A stretch of 64,000 nt of DNA, taken from Chryseobacterium sp. c4a (GTDB taxonomy: Bacteria; Bacteroidota; Bacteroidia; Flavobacteriales; Weeksellaceae). Below the pieces are notes generated by a model. It did not search any database. It was not told the DNA's origin and saw only the letters and a program-made list of their open reading frames with translations. A program made the position numbers and the translations under genes. Below, in pieces: positions 1 through 7,234 of the stretch (position 1 is the first letter of the stretch; every line of letters begins with the position of its first letter). The stretch spans positions 1-64,000 of the forward strand of contig NZ_WXVU01000003.1 of assembly GCF_009900745.1 (NCBI RefSeq). The letters are read 5' to 3'.

Positions 1-2
1 AA

Positions 3-215
3 AATGCGCTAGCAGAAAGGGTTAATGGAATATTGAAACAAGAATTCCTTTTTTCTAAAACAAAGAATATTCAAGATCTAAACTTATTAGTAAAAGAAAG
101 TATTTATCTTTATAATACTAAAAGACCACATTTAAGTCTTAATATGGAAACGCCAGATAAAGTGCATAAAAAATCCGAAGAAATAAAATATCTCTCCGGA
201 TTAAATATTGTTTAA
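3..215 (+). CDS. IS3-family transposase OrfB, C-terminal fragment (cut by window edge)
   Basis: The reading frame is open from base 3 and begins NALAERVNGILKQEF, a hallmark of the end of the DDE integrase core of IS3-family OrfB transposases. It continues with YNTKRPHLSL, the usual motif near their C-terminus. The TTG at 33 is only an internal codon: coding sequence continues upstream of it to the window edge, so this is a 5'-truncated view and not a small gene. The stop at 213-215 lies just before the right inverted repeat. Known of the family: it catalyses cut/copy-and-paste movement of the element. Confidence 0.9.
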   Translation, partial: NALAERVNGILKQEFLFSKTKNIQDLNLLVKESIYLYNTKRPHLSLNMETPDKVHKKSEEIKYLSGLNIV

Positions 216-218
216 TTT

Positions 219-244
219 ATGTCAACCTATTTTAGGACGACTCA
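219..244 (-). repeat. right terminal inverted repeat of the IS3-family element
   Basis: On the minus strand the sequence reads TGAGTCGTCC followed by TAAAATAGG and TTGACA. A terminal TGA and a position immediately after the transposase stop codon fit an IS3-family right end. The matching left repeat is outside the window. Confidence 0.7.
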
Positions 245-556
245 TTTAGTTTTTATTGAATTCGGGCAACATCTTACTATTGCTCGTTTTAAAATCATCA
301 ATGTGTTAATTAGAATCAGTACGAATTTTTACGAGTTATTCACCGTTAAACCCCTATATCATTATCTTTTTGCAAAATTAAATCTTATTCAAAACCATAA
401 AACCCCTAGTAAAATCATATTGAAAAAATGATTGAAACAGTGATAGAATCCTGAATATTAATTTTTTAACCCAATCATTTTATGAATATGATTATTTGTG
501 TATTTTTTTAAGATTATTAAAACAGTCCGTAATAAAAATTTAATTTGAATGTTTGC
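245..556. other. gene-free AT-rich stretch
   Basis: I see no convincing gene. The 70-codon open frame at 219-431 starts inside the IS inverted repeat and its predicted peptide looks like random AT-rich translation. Confidence 0.6.
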
Positions 557-586
557 TTTGTATAAAAAATTTAGAGACTATCTTTG
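557..586 (+). promoter_or_regulatory. flavobacterial promoter for the AraC-type regulator gene
   Basis: TTTG at 557-560, an 18-base spacer and TATCTTTG at 579-586 match the Bacteroidota -33/-7 consensus (TTTG ... TAnnTTTG). Transcription would start near 593, about 34 bases before the ATG at 627. Confidence 0.7.
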
Positions 587-626
587 CTTCTTCTAAATAA
601 TGAATAAAAGCTGAGGGCCTGCTGCG

Positions 627-1673
627 ATGAGAATTACCCAATACTACAATAACAGAATACATTCGTTAAAAAAGCAGCTTGTTGAAACATATTTAGTTAT
701 TCTAGCCATCTTTCATGTTGTTTCTATTTACATCTATCTTTTTTGGTTAAAAAACACTTTTCCTCTTTATTATTTTGCAGGGGCATTAGTATTCTATATT
801 TATTCCTATATACTCATCAGGAGGAATGTAAATATATCCAGAGTTGTGAATGCTTATCTTCATTTCAGTTCTTTGTATATTTCTGTTATCATCCTAAACT
901 TTATCGATGATTCCCTTGTAGGATTTATCTGGTTGGTTCCCATTCCGGTATATGCCTATGTTTTTTTAAAAAGAAAGATGGTCATATACTACATGTTCTA
1001 TACGATGATATTGATGCTGCTCATTATGGTTTATGCCAAATACTTTGACCATCATTTTTATGCATACGACAAAAAATTTCTTCGTCCGACTAATGCCGCA
1101 ACAATACTGGCCAACTTTTCTCTAATCTGTTTATTCATCTATTATAAACTCAAAATAAACCACTTAGAATCTAAAGCTTTTGAATACAGTATCAGGAGTA
1201 AAATGAAAGAAAAACAAAAACTCAAAACGAATATTTCTTTACATACGCTACAAAACGTAATAGAATTACCAGACAAACATAAAAGTGATTTAATGATAGA
1301 CCATCGTAAACTTGAAAGTTTGTTTCTGGAGCTGGATAAATATATGAGGAGCAATAATTACTTTACCAACCCTTCTATTAAAATATCCGATTTATGTTCA
1401 GAATTAAAAACCAATATAAATTACCTTTCAAGAGCGATTGATCACAAAGGATATAAAAACTTCAACCAATACCTCAATTCATTAAGGATCGATTATGTAA
1501 AAAATCTCATTGAAAAATCAGATTTAACGAAAGTTACTCTTATGTACATTTACACAGGTGCCGGTTTCACAAGCCAGGCCACCTTCAACAGGGTATTTAA
1601 GCAATTTGAAGGAATTACTCCGAGTGAATACATTACCAATCAAATGCTTACTGACAAAAAAAGCATATACTGA
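627..1673 (+). CDS. membrane-anchored AraC-family transcription regulator
   Basis: The 348-residue protein has about six hydrophobic segments in its first 190 residues, a charged linker, and a C-terminal AraC-type double helix-turn-helix (about residues 245-340). The second helix-turn-helix ends in the family pattern GFTSQATFNRVFKQFEGITPSEY. This domain order (multi-pass membrane sensor plus AraC DNA-binding domain) is common in Flavobacteriia. It suggests that an envelope or membrane signal is passed directly to DNA, but the ligand is unknown. A consensus promoter lies at 557-586. The next gene, also a membrane-anchored regulator, follows after 60 bases on the same strand. Confidence 0.88.
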   Translation: MRITQYYNNRIHSLKKQLVETYLVILAIFHVVSIYIYLFWLKNTFPLYYFAGALVFYIYSYILIRRNVNISRVVNAYLHFSSLYISVIILNFIDDSLVGFIWLVPIPVYAYVFLKRKMVIYYMFYTMILMLLIMVYAKYFDHHFYAYDKKFLRPTNAATILANFSLICLFIYYKLKINHLESKAFEYSIRSKMKEKQKLKTNISLHTLQNVIELPDKHKSDLMIDHRKLESLFLELDKYMRSNNYFTNPSIKISDLCSELKTNINYLSRAIDHKGYKNFNQYLNSLRIDYVKNLIEKSDLTKVTLMYIYTGAGFTSQATFNRVFKQFEGITPSEYITNQMLTDKKSIY

Positions 1674-1733
1674 TATATATAATATTTTATATAATTTTAC
1701 AAAGCTGATATAAAAATATTCAGGTATGATCCC

Positions 1734-2582
1734 ATGAAACATCTGCCTTCCTTACCATTGTATTCTTACCCCAAGTCTGAATCATTTGCAGAAATTCTAC
1801 TCTCTTCGTTAGGAGCAGGCATTACGGTGTATCTTTTTCTGATTATTTTTCAGCCCTTTGGAACTGAAAGTTTCCACCACCCTCAGAAATATTTACTTCT
1901 TTTTCCTTATACTATTATTTTCGGAACTGTATTTTTCATTTCAAATCTTTATGTATCTCGTCTCAATGATTGGAATATAGGTTCAGAATTATTAAAAATA
2001 TTCATCATATTATTTTTAGGATCTATCCTAGCCTATTTTTACAATTCATTAGTGATCAGCAAAGTTTCCCTTAGTTTTGAAAATTATGGATATATGTTCC
2101 TTTACTCTTTAGCAGTAGGTATTCCTATTTCAACTATTTATGTCTTATCAAGATATATCTATTTAAAAAAGAGTCATGAAAACACGGCCAGGAATATTGC
2201 AACCCCTTTAGTTACTGAACACAAAAAATCAAAAGAAACGATATTAAACATTCTGAGTAACAATGCAGAAATAGTAATTTCTACAGCTGATTTCTTATGT
2301 GTTCAATCCATGGAAAACTACTGTACTGTATACTATTTAGAAAATGGTGAAGTAAAAAAGCAACTGTTAAGAATAAGCTTATCCAATATTTTACAACAAA
2401 CAGAAACTGATCTCATCAAGAAATGTCACCGCTCTTTTATTGTGAACCTTGAAAAAGTAAAAAACACCAAAGGTAACGCTCAAGGGTATAAATTAACACT
2501 CCCTAACATCGACTTTGAAGTTCCTGTTTCAAGAAGTTTCATTTCTGCTATTATTCCTCGATTGCAAGAGATTAACCCATAG
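1734..2582 (+). CDS. membrane-anchored LytTR-family transcription regulator
   Basis: The 282-residue protein has four predicted membrane helices between about residues 20 and 145 and a C-terminal LytTR DNA-binding domain (about residues 185-280). The pattern KKCHRSFIVNLEKV followed by FEVPVSRSF is the classic end of LytTR domains. No receiver domain is present, so it is not an orthodox two-component response regulator; the membrane part probably senses the signal or pairs with a partner. It follows the AraC-type regulator closely and may be co-transcribed with it. Targets cannot be named from the sequence. Confidence 0.88.
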   Translation: MKHLPSLPLYSYPKSESFAEILLSSLGAGITVYLFLIIFQPFGTESFHHPQKYLLLFPYTIIFGTVFFISNLYVSRLNDWNIGSELLKIFIILFLGSILAYFYNSLVISKVSLSFENYGYMFLYSLAVGIPISTIYVLSRYIYLKKSHENTARNIATPLVTEHKKSKETILNILSNNAEIVISTADFLCVQSMENYCTVYYLENGEVKKQLLRISLSNILQQTETDLIKKCHRSFIVNLEKVKNTKGNAQGYKLTLPNIDFEVPVSRSFISAIIPRLQEINP

Positions 2583-2673
2583 AAGCTTGTCAATCGTCAC
2601 TATTTTTTGACAATCATCACATTGTTTTGATCTGTTTTTCACAAAGCCCCACTTTTGCTCAAAAATAATTAAC

Positions 2674-3465
2674 ATGAGTAAAAAAATTCGTTTCTTTTCT
2701 ATCCTGATCTTAGGATTTATTATCTATTATTTCTTTGATTTATTTTGTTTTAAAGGCATTCAGAATTTCACAAGAGATCTATTTCACAGTAAAGCTATAG
2801 CCCATGTGATAGCCTACTCTATAACTTTGATTCCATTAGTCATTACTTTAAAAATATTATTTCCTAAAAAGAAAATCCTTGATCTATTTTCCTTGAATCA
2901 CTCAGTTTTTAAAGGTTTTTCTTTAGCTTTTATCGGAACCTTACCCATGCTGATCGGATATGCAATACATTTCAGAATAGTCAGTACATTCAATTTTGAA
3001 TCCTTATTTATCAATACGATTTCATCTGCCTTTTTTGAAGAGATAATATTCAGAAGTTTCCTTATTGGTACATTATATAGATTTACCAGATTGGGATTTT
3101 TATCTTCAATTCTATTAGGATCATTACTCTTTGCCCAGGTACACCTATATCAAAGCCAAAATATTACAGAACTCATTGAAATATTTGCCATTACATTTTT
3201 AGGCTCAGTATTTTTTGCATGGGTATATTTTGAACACAATTTTAATATTTGGACAGCTATATCACTTCATTTTCTGATGAATCTGTATTGGGAAATCTTC
3301 AATGTTTCAGATAATGTCTCCGGAAACACTTTTGGTAATCTGTATAAGTTCCTGTCCATTCTTTTGATTATTGGGATTACGGTTTACGATAAAAAGAAGA
3401 ACAAAAAGCAATTTCAAATCACGTGGAAGACTCTTTTTGTTAAAAGCAGGGAAATTCAATCATAA
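2674..3465 (+). CDS. CPBP-family intramembrane glutamic protease (type II CAAX-like)
   Basis: This 263-residue multi-pass membrane protein carries the family's active-site signature EEIIFR at residues 122-127. Two later conserved histidines lie near residues 155 (FAQVH) and 198 (SLHFLMN), each in a hydrophobic segment. Bacterial CPBP proteins are Rce1-like intramembrane proteases, often of unknown substrate. It may serve regulated proteolysis linked to the two membrane regulators upstream, but only adjacency supports that. The start ATG follows an AT-rich leader of 91 bases. Confidence 0.88.
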   Translation: MSKKIRFFSILILGFIIYYFFDLFCFKGIQNFTRDLFHSKAIAHVIAYSITLIPLVITLKILFPKKKILDLFSLNHSVFKGFSLAFIGTLPMLIGYAIHFRIVSTFNFESLFINTISSAFFEEIIFRSFLIGTLYRFTRLGFLSSILLGSLLFAQVHLYQSQNITELIEIFAITFLGSVFFAWVYFEHNFNIWTAISLHFLMNLYWEIFNVSDNVSGNTFGNLYKFLSILLIIGITVYDKKKNKKQFQITWKTLFVKSREIQS

Positions 3466-3485
3466 ATTTTGCATAATTTTGCAAA

Positions 3486-4253
3486 ATGTTGATAGAAAGT
3501 TTTCAAAACGAAAAAGTAAAAAATGTCACTAAGCTACTTACTGACAACAGATTCCGTAAAAAATCAAACGTTTTTGTCGTAGAAGGGCAACAGGAAAATG
3601 CCAGAGCAATGCAATATGGCTTTGAACCTGTAGAATTCTTTATCTGTGAAAATATATTCAAAGAAAAACTTCCTGATGGAAGAATTCATTTCGTAAGTGA
3701 CAAAGTTTATGAAAAAATAGCCTACAGAGGAAGTTCCGAAGGTATTATCGGAGTATATCAGACAAAAGAAACGCCGCTTTCATCTTATGTTCCAAAGGAA
3801 AACGCTACCATTATCATTGTTGAAGGAGTAGAAAAACCGGGTAATTTGGGTGCTATTTTGAGAAGTTGTGAAGCTTTTGGAATTGATGCTTTGATTGTCG
3901 CAGACGGAAAAACCGATTTTTATAATCCTAATGTGATCAGATCCAGTGTGGGTTGCCTTTTTGGAATGGAAGTTTATCAGGCAGAAAATGAAGAAACATT
4001 AGAATTTCTTCAGAAAAACAACTTCAACATCTATATAACTTTGATGGATGAGACAGCTGAAGATCTTTACAAAAGAGATTTTACGCAACGTTCTGCTGTA
4101 TTATTTGGAACAGAACATTCCGGATTAAGTGATTTCTGGATTGGAAAAGGGAAAAATACATTGATCCCGATGTCAGGAAGTATTGATTCTTTGAATCTAA
4201 GTAATGCAGTAGCGATAACTTGCTATGAATCTTTAAAACAAAAGAAAGGATAA
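3486..4253 (+). CDS. TrmH/SpoU-family RNA 2'-O-methyltransferase
   Basis: This 255-residue SPOUT methyltransferase shows all three SpoU motifs: GNLGAILRSCEAFG near residue 118, LFGTEHSGLS near 203, and SGSIDSLNLSNAVAI near 227. The last two form the knotted S-adenosylmethionine site. The N-terminal 100 residues form a small RNA-binding, substrate-recognition domain. The family methylates ribose 2'-OH groups in rRNA or tRNA; the exact nucleotide cannot be read from sequence. It starts 20 bases after the protease gene. A TAATTTTG box at 3474-3481, right before the ATG, could give a nearly leaderless transcript. Confidence 0.9.
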   Translation: MLIESFQNEKVKNVTKLLTDNRFRKKSNVFVVEGQQENARAMQYGFEPVEFFICENIFKEKLPDGRIHFVSDKVYEKIAYRGSSEGIIGVYQTKETPLSSYVPKENATIIIVEGVEKPGNLGAILRSCEAFGIDALIVADGKTDFYNPNVIRSSVGCLFGMEVYQAENEETLEFLQKNNFNIYITLMDETAEDLYKRDFTQRSAVLFGTEHSGLSDFWIGKGKNTLIPMSGSIDSLNLSNAVAITCYESLKQKKG

Positions 4254-4361
4254 GCACGAGAGTGTTGTCTTGAATAATTACTTTTGTTTTCAATCATAGA
4301 AATTGTTCCTCTTTTGGTTCTCGATAACTGGTAAGTAAATTAGGAGTTGATGATAAAGCAT

Positions 4362-4399
4362 AAAAAAACCGTTTCACAGGGAAACGGTTCTTTTATTTT
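4362..4399. terminator. bidirectional intrinsic terminator
   Basis: The hairpin AACCGTTTC-ACAG-GAAACGGTT (4367-4389) has A-rich sequence on its left and T-rich sequence on its right. It lies between convergent genes (the RNA methyltransferase and the Ala-rich lipoprotein) and can serve both. Confidence 0.85.
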
Positions 4400-4415
4400 T
4401 AAGCTTAAGCTAGAA

Positions 4416-4745
4416 TTATTTCTTAGCAGCATCTTTAGCAGCATCAGCAGCTCCTTTAGCAGCATCAGCAGCACCTTTAGCAGCGTCAGCAGCACCTTTA
4501 GCAGCATCTTTAGCAACTTCAGCTCCAGCAGCAGTAGTAGCAGCAGCAGCATCTTTAGTAGCTTCTACAGCAGTAGTTGCAGCAGAATCAACAACTTTAG
4601 CAGCAGAATCAGTAACTACAGCAGCAGAATCAGCTACGTTAGCAGCAGCAGAATCAGTTGTACCTTCAGTAGCTGTAGCGTCAGTTTTTTTACAAGCAAC
4701 TAGAGAGATTGCAGCGATAGCAGCTACGAATAATGACTTTTTCAT
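4416..4745 (-). CDS. Ala-rich lipoprotein with LEA-like heptad repeats
   Basis: The 109-residue protein begins MKKSLFVAAIAAISLVAC, a lipoprotein signal with Cys18 as the lipidated residue, so it should be membrane-anchored. The rest is nearly all Ala, Lys, Asp, Thr and Ser, ending in three exact KGAADAA heptads (residues 83-103) and KDAAKK. Such Ala/Lys/Asp repeats should form a long amphipathic helix. They resemble LEA/apolipoprotein-like stress proteins and the alanine-rich helices of Lpp-type lipoproteins. The function is unknown. A Ser-rich frame on the opposite strand is a by-product of the repeats. A TACCTTTG -7 box lies upstream on the minus strand. Confidence 0.85.
   Translation of the reverse strand: MKKSLFVAAIAAISLVACKKTDATATEGTTDSAAANVADSAAVVTDSAAKVVDSAATTAVEATKDAAAATTAAGAEVAKDAAKGAADAAKGAADAAKGAADAAKDAAKK
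4437..4499 (-). repeat. three 21-bp tandem repeats coding KGAADAA
   Basis: Three in-frame copies of a 21-base unit encode residues 83-103 of the Ala-rich lipoprotein. The copies differ by only a few third-position bases, so the helix could lengthen or shorten by 7 residues through slippage. Confidence 0.85.
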
Positions 4746-4814
4746 AATAAATTAAATTTAATTTTGTTAATATTGTTTTATAAAATTTTCTTCTGTTCTG
4801 TTATTTGAACAAGA

Positions 4815-4868
4815 CAAAGGTATAGCAGTTAGAAAATTTGTCTATGAAAAATAATTGTAATACCTTTG
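4815..4868. promoter_or_regulatory. divergent promoter region (lipoprotein / membrane protein)
   Basis: On the plus strand TTTG (4837-4840), a 20-base spacer and TACCTTTG (4861-4868) form a consensus promoter for the gene at 4929. On the minus strand TACCTTTG (complement of 4815-4822) is a -7 box for the Ala-rich lipoprotein; I see no clear -33 partner for it. Confidence 0.65.
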
Positions 4869-4928
4869 TAAAATAGTTTTACAAAAAAAGACAACTGATA
4901 ATCAACAATTTAATTATTTTAAAAAAAA

Positions 4929-6110
4929 TTGACAGATTTAGATCTATTACACTTTGAACAACTAAAAAAGGACGTTCAGGGTCAATATTTAAAAGAATAT
5001 ACCCCTTCTCAGGATGACATATCCAAATGGAAGGGTATAGATATCATATATTTTCAGGAAGACCTGCGCAAAAAGGCCAAAGGTAACATCAGTGAAAAGT
5101 CATTTTACACCTATTTCAAAACTTCTCCGGTCACCAAATTACCAAGAATAGATATGCTCAATTTATTGAGTCTCTATGCGGGTTACGACTCATGGTACGA
5201 GTTCAAGAAGCAACATCTTTTTGCAGGAGAATTGCTACAGGAAATTGAAAATCTTGAGGAAGAAGAAATCAATGAATTAGAAAAAACGGTTTCTTCAGCT
5301 CCTGAACTTCCAAAAACGGAAATTCAGCCTCAAAAAACCGAAATCAAGACCCCAGAAAACACTGATTTACAAAAATCAAATACTGAAAACCAACAAATTA
5401 AAAAAAATCAACCCAATCAACATGAAGTAGAAATTTCGCCTGTTACAACGAAGAAAAATTTCTTCAAAAAGAACGCTTGGGCATTGGTCACTTCCGTTTT
5501 AATTGCCATAACAGGTTTACTTGGGTTTAAAGATTTACTTTTTTCAAAAAGTTATACGTACTGTTTTATTGATAAAGACAGAGGAGTTTCTGTCATCAAC
5601 ACCCTAGAGATAATGGTGATCAAAGAAAACGAATCTCCATTGATGTATAAAATCAAACCTGGAGAATGTTTTTCTTATTCTACGAAAGATAAAAATCTGA
5701 AAATGAAGATCAGTGCTCCTTTCTATGAACCATTGGAAGTCAACAGGAATTTAGAAAACGCATCTGCGGAAGAAAAAATAGAACTAAAACCAGATGATTA
5801 TAAAATGGCTGTTTATTATTTCTCCGTAAAAGACATTAAAAACGGGAATCCCGAGGAGCAAGTTGCCCTTATCAAGCAAAAGAGAAATCAACTGGAGAAT
5901 CTGATCAGCAATAATGCGATCATCTATCAGGTTTATGACAACAATACCTACGGAATCGAAAGACTTGACAAACAAAAATACATTACCCTCGTTACCACAC
6001 CTACTACATCATTGAAAAATCTGAATGTAATAGAAATGAAAAAAGACAACAACGGTAAGATCGTATCCATTAAATTCAAAATTGCCACCACAGATGAAAA
6101 GAATAAATAA
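4929..6110 (+). CDS. single-pass membrane protein with an N-terminal Bacteroidota domain of unknown function
   Basis: The 393-residue frame has no early ATG. The best start is TTG at 4929, about 55 bases after the predicted transcription start. Residues 1-95 form a compact domain (ISKWKGIDIIYFQEDLRKK ... LNLLSLYAGYDSWYEF) that I recognise only as recurring in hypothetical proteins of Flavobacteriia. A charged Gln/Lys/Pro-rich linker (about 105-175), one membrane helix (about 180-200) and a beta-rich C-terminal part follow. With N-in topology the N-terminal domain is cytoplasmic and the C-terminal part periplasmic, as in transmembrane signalling or anti-sigma proteins. Its 3' end overlaps the next gene by 17 bases. 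Confidence 0.75.
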   Translation: MTDLDLLHFEQLKKDVQGQYLKEYTPSQDDISKWKGIDIIYFQEDLRKKAKGNISEKSFYTYFKTSPVTKLPRIDMLNLLSLYAGYDSWYEFKKQHLFAGELLQEIENLEEEEINELEKTVSSAPELPKTEIQPQKTEIKTPENTDLQKSNTENQQIKKNQPNQHEVEISPVTTKKNFFKKNAWALVTSVLIAITGLLGFKDLLFSKSYTYCFIDKDRGVSVINTLEIMVIKENESPLMYKIKPGECFSYSTKDKNLKMKISAPFYEPLEVNRNLENASAEEKIELKPDDYKMAVYYFSVKDIKNGNPEEQVALIKQKRNQLENLISNNAIIYQVYDNNTYGIERLDKQKYITLVTTPTTSLKNLNVIEMKKDNNGKIVSIKFKIATTDEKNK

Positions 6111-6672
6111 TTTTTTAATTTTCACGGTGCTTCTGACTTTATTTGTTGCCTGTAATAAAAAAACGGAAGCAAGTGACCTTGATAAACTACGAAACAGCAA
6201 TAATACCAAAAGTTATCCAGCTGTACAGATGGATAGCATGCAGGCCATTAACTCTATAACCAAGCAAAAGGTTCAGGAGCTTCTTGACCTATCCACTCTA
6301 TACGTTAATGGGAATAGAAATACAGAAGTAGACAGCTTCATCTATTCTCAAATGGAAAGCTATTTTCACAAACCCGATTCTTTAACATTCAAAAGAATGC
6401 TAAAGGAAATGGACAGCTTAAAAGTAAAAACCGCTAAAGTAAACGATCTTAATGTATATAAGGAGTTCTACAAAAAGGATACTCTGGACTACGCCAAATT
6501 CAATGTAGAATACTTTGATGACAAGAACAAATCATTAGGAAGCTTTGAAAAGAATGCTCAGTATATATTACTGTCAACTTCAAAGCTAAAAAGAGAGTTT
6601 AAGTTTTACTTTTTAGATTTTTATTCCAAACCAATAAAAAAAGACAGCACTTCAGTAGGAGTTGCCAAATAG
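6094..6672 (+). CDS. lipoprotein of unknown function
   Basis: The ATG at 6094 is preferred over an in-frame TTG at 6082 because it begins a clean lipoprotein signal: MKRINNFLIFTVLLTLFVAC, with Cys20 lipidated. The mature protein (about 170 residues) is Lys/Asp-rich and has no motif I recognise. It overlaps the membrane protein gene upstream by 17 bases, which implies translational coupling and a shared role. It also converges with the cyclo-ligase gene, overlapping it by 52 bases tail to tail. Confidence 0.8.
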   Translation: MKRINNFLIFTVLLTLFVACNKKTEASDLDKLRNSNNTKSYPAVQMDSMQAINSITKQKVQELLDLSTLYVNGNRNTEVDSFIYSQMESYFHKPDSLTFKRMLKEMDSLKVKTAKVNDLNVYKEFYKKDTLDYAKFNVEYFDDKNKSLGSFEKNAQYILLSTSKLKREFKFYFLDFYSKPIKKDSTSVGVAK

Positions 6673-7196
6673 TCCAGCGGAATATCATTTTCCCAGACAT
6701 CATCAATATATTCATCGGGGTCAAAGTAATTGACTCCGATTTTTTTTACCTTTGGAGACATACTTTGAAAAAGACCATCGTAGAAACCTTTTCCATAGCC
6801 TACTCTATTTCCTTTTCCATCACAATACAAAAGCGGAGTAATCACATAATCAAAATTCGCTTCTCCTGAATCTTCATTAGAAACGGGTTCTAAAATTCCC
6901 CAACTATTGGTTTCAAAGACAGTATCACTGAAGACTTCAATATTAATAAGTTTATCCGCAATAATCTTAGGCACAAATACCCTGATATTATGCTCTAAAA
7001 AATATTGGATGAAGATTTGGGTATCAATCTCATTAAACTTCTCAATAGGAACGAAAATATGGATCTTTTGAGCTTCTTGAGGATCAAAGTAAGCAATGAA
7101 ATTTTGAAAGATCTTTTCAGATAACAAGAAAGCCTCATCACGAGACAAGGCTTTTCTTTTATGCATATATTTTTTTCTAAGCTCAGCTTTCAACAT
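6621..7196 (-). CDS. 5-formyltetrahydrofolate cyclo-ligase
   Basis: This 191-residue protein matches the family's usual length. It contains the diagnostic GNRVGYGKGFYDG near residue 130 and the N-terminal basic patch LRKKYMHKRKALS that contacts ATP and substrate. The enzyme converts 5-formyl-THF to 5,10-methenyl-THF using ATP in the cytoplasm, returning a storage folate to one-carbon metabolism. It lies 38 bases downstream of the TrhO gene in the same direction. Its 3' end overlaps that of the convergent lipoprotein gene by 52 bases. Confidence 0.93.
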   Translation of the reverse strand: MLKAELRKKYMHKRKALSRDEAFLLSEKIFQNFIAYFDPQEAQKIHIFVPIEKFNEIDTQIFIQYFLEHNIRVFVPKIIADKLINIEVFSDTVFETNSWGILEPVSNEDSGEANFDYVITPLLYCDGKGNRVGYGKGFYDGLFQSMSPKVKKIGVNYFDPDEYIDDVWENDIPLDYLATPTEVLSFFIGLE

Positions 7197-7234
7197 AAGA
7201 GTTATATTACTTTTACTGAACAGTTTCTTTTAGA

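Larger units (their letters stand above)
1..244 (+). mobile_element. IS3-family insertion sequence, right-hand part
   Basis: The window opens inside the last part of an IS3-family element. It holds the C-terminal end of the transposase and a right terminal inverted repeat. Read outward-in, the repeat begins TGAGTCGTCC and ends in TTGACA (219-244); a TGA start fits IS3-family ends. The left part and the target-site duplication lie outside the window, so activity cannot be judged. Confidence 0.85.

Noticed and set aside
219..431. 70-codon frame just after the IS transposase
   Set aside because: It begins inside the terminal inverted repeat and has no recognisable protein features or promoter.
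4347..4703. 118-codon Ser-rich open frame opposite the Ala-rich lipoprotein gene
   Set aside because: It is the mirror image of the GCA-rich repeat coding, has extreme composition and lacks a signal; the minus-strand lipoprotein is the real gene.
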